Assembly: GCA_022641835.1 (NCBI GenBank) | Contig: CP048719.1 | Span: 434,001 to 498,000 of the forward strand | DNA from: Petasospora fabianii | Taxonomy: Eukaryota; Ascomycota; Saccharomycetes; Phaffomycetales; Wickerhamomycetaceae | Reading direction: 5' to 3' | DNA length: 64,000 nt | In this document: positions 60,080 to 64,000 of the stretch, piece by piece | Numbering within the stretch: position 1 is the stretch's first letter | Layout: the number at the start of each line of letters is the position of its first letter | The notes under the pieces: generated by a model | The model's database searches: none | What the model saw: the letters and a program-made list of their open reading frames with translations, nothing else | Told to the model about the DNA's origin: nothing | Position numbers and translations under genes: made by a program

Positions 60080-61483
60080 TTAGGACAAGTAGGCGGTGGA
60101 ACCGGAGGTTGAGAGCCACTTGCTGACAGTGGAGGCATCCAAAGCAGAGGAGAAGTCAGTAGAGTCATCCAACTGAACAATGGAGATAGTCTTGTCAGCA
60201 GAGAAGACAACAGCAGCCTTCATAGAGGAAGAAGTTGGTCTGGCGAAGTAGTCCTGGGAACCGGTACCACCTGTGGAAGTACCATCCTTACCCTGACCGT
60301 CGTGAAGGTGAGAAATCAATCTCTCATCACCCTCAGCCAAGATCTCGAAGAGATCCAACTCACCACAACCAGTAGACCAACAGGAACAGGTGGAATCACC
60401 GTACTGCAAGGTTCTTGGGATCTTTGCATTGAGCAACCAAATGGCTGGCATGTCTGGGTTAGAGGCACCAGAGCTGGAGGAGTCGTGTGGCATCTCGAAC
60501 TCGAACAAGAAGATCTTCTCAGAGCCACCGAAACCGTGGTAGGCTGGAATACCTTCTCTGTAGTAACCACAACCATCATTACCGTCATTACAAGAGGCAC
60601 CAGAGAAGATGACGTACTCATCATCGGAACCAAGAGTGACCTCACCAAGAGCAACGGCAGAAGAAGAGGTGGAGGTACCGTCGGAACCAGCGTAGGAGAG
60701 GGAGTTACCGAAACAAGAAGACCAGACACCAGAGTCAGTACCACCGAGGGTGTTCAAGAAGACAACGTTGTCAACGGAACCTGGGGTATAGTAGGAGGAA
60801 CGAGTCCAGTCCCCAGAGGTAGCGGTGGAGCTGGCAGTGGCAGATGTCTGGGTAGAGGAAGCCTTGGTAGAGGAGGAGGACTGGGAGGAGGTTGGGGTAG
60901 CCTCGGCAGTGGTAGTGTCGTCATTGACTGGAGAGGAGGACCAAGCAGTGTTACCAGCGGCTGGGGAGGATTCCAAAGTAGTGGTCTCACCAGTGGTTGG
61001 AGCAGCGTTGGTCACAATGGTCTGAGTACCGGAGGAAGTGAGCTTCTCACCCTGGGCGTTGACGTAAACAGTCTCGGTAACCTGGACAATAGCGGTAGCA
61101 GCCTCTCTCTTGTGAGCGTGGTGGACGTGCTTGGTGGTTGTACAGTCGTTCTCGTCTCTCTTGACCTTTTTGGAAGAAGAGGAAGAGGAACCAGAGTAAA
61201 CGGCAAACTGCAAGAGCTTGACTGGACCTCTGAAGTGGACAGAAAGCTCCTCGTCCAATGGGGAGTTGGTACCGGAGAAGGAGACAGACTCTTGGGTACA
61301 CTGACAAGAGGACTCATCCATGTTGGTGACATCCTTGTAGGTACCAGAGTAGCCAACATTCTGGTAGGTGACGGCGGAAACCTCGGAACAGAAGTAGTTA
61401 CCACCCTCGTAGGAACAACCAGCAGAGACGGTGGAGGTCAAAGCGGTCATAATAGAGAGCAAGACGGTGTTGGAGAACTTCAT
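60080..61483 (-). CDS. TOS1: Cell wall protein Tos1
   Basis: A 467-residue secreted protein of the Tos1 family (DUF2403 plus DUF2401), a covalently linked cell wall protein with a glucanase-like fold. The signal peptide is residues 1-21 (MKFSNTVLLSIMTALTSTVSA). The Cys-rich N-terminal domain (GCSYEGGNYFCSEVSAVTYQ) follows, then Kex2-type sites KR at 108-109 and 125-126. A Ser/Thr linker (about 160-230) leads into the C-terminal domain (about 233-467) with FGNSLSYAGSDG, AYHGFGGSEKIFLFEFEMPH and CGELDLFEILAEGDERLISH, where the ELDLFE acidic motif is the likely active or ligand site. S. cerevisiae TOS1 is named as a target of SBF. A canonical CGCGAAA lies at 62359-62365, and several near copies lie around 61,990-62,030. 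Confidence 0.92.
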   Translation of the reverse strand: MKFSNTVLLSIMTALTSTVSAGCSYEGGNYFCSEVSAVTYQNVGYSGTYKDVTNMDESSCQCTQESVSFSGTNSPLDEELSVHFRGPVKLLQFAVYSGSSSSSSKKVKRDENDCTTTKHVHHAHKREAATAIVQVTETVYVNAQGEKLTSSGTQTIVTNAAPTTGETTTLESSPAAGNTAWSSSPVNDDTTTAEATPTSSQSSSSTKASSTQTSATASSTATSGDWTRSSYYTPGSVDNVVFLNTLGGTDSGVWSSCFGNSLSYAGSDGTSTSSSAVALGEVTLGSDDEYVIFSGASCNDGNDGCGYYREGIPAYHGFGGSEKIFLFEFEMPHDSSSSGASNPDMPAIWLLNAKIPRTLQYGDSTCSCWSTGCGELDLFEILAEGDERLISHLHDGQGKDGTSTGGTGSQDYFARPTSSSMKAAVVFSADKTISIVQLDDSTDFSSALDASTVSKWLSTSGSTAYLS

Positions 61484-64000
61484 CTTACTTTAATGTAGTG
61501 AATGAGTGTGTACTGTGGGTAATCTGAAGTGAAGTGATTGGAATTGAAATTGAAGAATTGGACAAAAGGCTTGATAATTGGGTATCTGTGGGATCTGTTT
61601 CAGGAATGTTTTGAAAGGAATGGACGAATCTCTCTATGTGCTGTGTGTGCTGAAGGAATGACTGTGGTCGGAAAGCTTCTTCTGTGCGACAAAGGGGAGA
61701 GTTCAGGTGTGAAATAGATCTGATATGTGGATTGGGTTGTGACAGCTGGAAGGGGTGAAATGAATGCGTGCCTGCGAGGGCCCGTGTTGATATAGGTTTC
61801 CACCCAGGGCTGACGGGGTTGGCTCACACATGTGGAAAAACGCATAACAACGCGTCGGCGGTGGTAAACAAGCCTCCCGCGTGATGCGCATAAAGCTGCA
61901 GAATCTCACACATGAGAGTCCAAAAAGGGAAAGATGGCCACCGCGCAATTCCGTTTTCGTCGACATTTGTTCCAAATTGCTCGGGTGACTCGCGCAAAAT
62001 CGGCGAAAGCAATGCGAAAGAGTGCGAAAAGCCAAGGAAATCAAAGGAAACCCAAACACCACCCTCCTTCAAGTGCTGAGGCTGGCGCCAGCTCAAAAAC
62101 TGGGGAGGCTGGTTAGGAAACACTCAAAGAGGGCAAGGGCGTTTTTAGGGCGTGCTTTGACACCAGGCTGGCTACAGCAGACAATTAGAATAATGAGGTG
62201 ATGCTGCGACACCGCATGAAGTGGACGAAAAGTATTGAACAAAGCTGGCCTCTCTACATCAACCGCTCCAATTGATCCCATCTTGGTTTCTTGGCTGGGC
62301 ACAACCAAGCCTTTTTTTTCTTCCTCTGTTTTGAAGCGCTCACTAGTGCGCCCCAATTCGCGAAATCATCCGCTTTTGGTAAAAGACGAGCATTAGACGT
62401 CAGAGAGGATCACCGATATACACAACATACCGGCCGTCGCAAATCCTACTATATAACTAAGACCTTGCTTGACATATGGTGGCTAGAGAAGGCTTCATGA
62501 GGGGCTCATGATTTGACGTCACCCTCCACTATAGCATCATCCTAGCTATATGGTGATCCTCGCGCCCCCCCTGACGGAAAGTTGTGAAACACACGCCAAT
62601 GTAGTAACATGCCTCAGGACTCGACGTTTCAGAGTTGTAGCACCTTCACACCGGACGGAACTAATTCACAAAACTTTCGCAAGTGGTGCACCTACCGTGC
62701 ACCTACGTTGCACAGATATACACGTTCTGACATATATCCCGCCTCTTTTGATACGGATCCAAAGGTCTCGAACGTAGTTCGTAGCCGCCCAGAACAGGTT
62801 TTTGCTTCTGGATACAGTTATCCATGAGGATACTTTCCTCTTCTACTTGCATGCTGGATGCCCAACTCTGCGAGTCATTAACGGCATCACCATCTCACTA
62901 TATGGCTCCTACCGAAACGGCTCTGCACGGAATAACCTCAAGCTACATTACGGTGCTTGAACCCAAGTGCTCGGATTTACAAACATCGGCGTCATATGGC
63001 ACTTGTCACATAATCTAGAACACCTCTCGACGTCCTGAATCCTTGTGTACAAAGGTTTACTATGATTTGAAATGACGTAGATGATCGACTCTACTTTCTA
63101 CGGCACAGCTTTTCGGCTCAAATATACACCTCCTTTTACAGCACCTAAGCTTTTTGAGCGTACAGCAACGATTGAGACCTATCTCTTATGAACAAGTCCG
63201 CTATATTTGAGTTTTGTTTAACATCTTTGAGTGTGGTATTAGAGCATATAGCCTGACAGTAGTCGAGATCATCCCAAGAATCTAATGTATTTCACTCACC
63301 ATAGGGCCGGCCCCTCTACAGCTGCCCTGAAGGGTAACACATCTAGACGCAACGTCTATACCGTGGAGTTATATGAGAACCCTGACATTTCCCTAGAGAC
63401 AGTTGATTTTGATTCATTAACCCCCCTGCGCGATCAGTGAGGCTAACGTTGCATGCTTCTCCGGCAACCACTGCACAAGGTGGAAATCCTGATCCAACGC
63501 CCCTGGCACATCAGAATACGTTTCCGATGCACACTCAAAGAGCCTGGGCCAGCGGAGGATATTTGGCACTAAGTTCTAAGCTTACAGAAGGTCCAAACAT
63601 CTGCTGACCATGTTTGGAGTCTAGACCGTATCCAAAGTGCCTTCTGTGTTTTGCGGAGCCGCGGATGCGGGCTTAAGCACAACCGGTGCACGTACTTTAA
63701 CGGAAGCGGATTAGCTCATACATATAGCGACGTCAAACCAAAGACCAACGGACATCCTTGTGCTTGAAGCTCACAGGCATAAGCTTTCAGTCTGATGTGA
63801 CTTCTTGAGGAAAAAGGTTACTTTGATCCCGTTATGGTCGGACCAACAGCCCAATAAAATCTAACAGAGCTTCCAGCATCGCATCGTTGAATTTGGCTGG
63901 CCAATAGATGCTGCCAAACTTCTATCCTTCAACGTCATACTTGTTGCTCAAGACCATCGTCTCTATCATCCGAAACAGTTTTCACTCTGATCCATTGATT
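61484..64000. promoter_or_regulatory. 2.5-kb TOS1 upstream region to the window end
   Basis: No gene is visible. CGCGAAA (62359-62365) is a perfect SBF core. GCGAAAG, GCGAAAG and GCGAAAA occur within 61,995-62,030. Short frames lack good starts or family resemblance. The window ends in ordinary mixed-composition DNA. Confidence 0.4.

Noticed and set aside
60302-61498. 398-codon frame opposite TOS1
   Set aside because: It is the antisense of the Ser/Thr- and Gly-rich TOS1 gene. The Gly/Val/Arg-rich translation is a typical shadow.
1-64000. Transposons, LTR elements, virus-derived genes, rRNA or CRISPR
   Set aside because: No reverse transcriptase, integrase, transposase, long terminal repeat, rRNA or spaced repeat pattern was found in any frame or strand.

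Overview
This window is nuclear DNA of a budding yeast (Saccharomycotina). Genes are compact and mostly single-exon. The introns carry GTGAGT, GTAAGT or GTATGT donors and a near-invariant TACTAAC (or ACTAAC) branch site, and nearly every recognisable product has a direct yeast counterpart. CTG codons fall at invariant leucines (for example in the INO80 ATPase motif GLNWLANLY and in NBP35 EVALLDV), so CUG is read as leucine and the CUG-Ser and CUG-Ala yeasts are unlikely. URC4 (uracil catabolism) and an Msd1/SSX2IP-type gene, which Saccharomyces cerevisiae is believed to lack, together with ten introns in seven genes, argue against Saccharomyces itself. A Pichiales or Phaffomycetales-type yeast is my best guess, but the genus cannot be fixed from the sequence alone.

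I call 32 protein-coding genes. Bases 1-12,300: GSP1 (Ran, cut by the window start), YHC1 (U1-C), ATP14, an Msd1-like protein, a small membrane protein, an aldehyde dehydrogenase, SEC72, RPS20, URC4 and two unknown membrane proteins. Bases 12,400-20,600: ISW1-type remodeller, NBP35, a glutathione-peroxidase-like thiol peroxidase and FMP32-like protein. Bases 20,500-29,300: a gene-poor stretch around two transcription factors, EFG1/SOK2 (APSES) and a MIG1-like zinc-finger protein, then SMB1. Bases 29,500-49,000: CHZ1, YPT31, SPT16, SAS4-like, RIM15, PRI2, MDM35, ASK1, SFK1 and a copper-fist-like protein. Bases 49,300-61,500: MED5/NUT1, an N/Q/M-rich protein, INO80 and TOS1. From 61,484 to the end no gene is visible.

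The genes do not form one pathway, but chromatin and transcription functions are well represented: ISW1, CHZ1 (H2A.Z chaperone), SPT16 (FACT), SAS4, MED5, INO80, EFG1, MIG1-like and the copper-fist protein. MluI-box motifs (ACGCGT) precede PRI2, ASK1, SPT16 and ISW1, consistent with G1/S control. Splicing factors YHC1 and SMB1 each contain two very short introns.

No transposon, virus-derived element, CRISPR array, rRNA or convincing tRNA was seen. The best candidates for something new are the copper-fist-like protein with an internal and altered domain (46873-48669), two abnormally long convergent gaps without ORFs (24816-26353 and 52122-53565, the latter with adjacent hairpins), the 2.8-kb leader region of EFG1, the paired unknown membrane proteins, and the N/Q/M-rich protein with non-repetitive ends.
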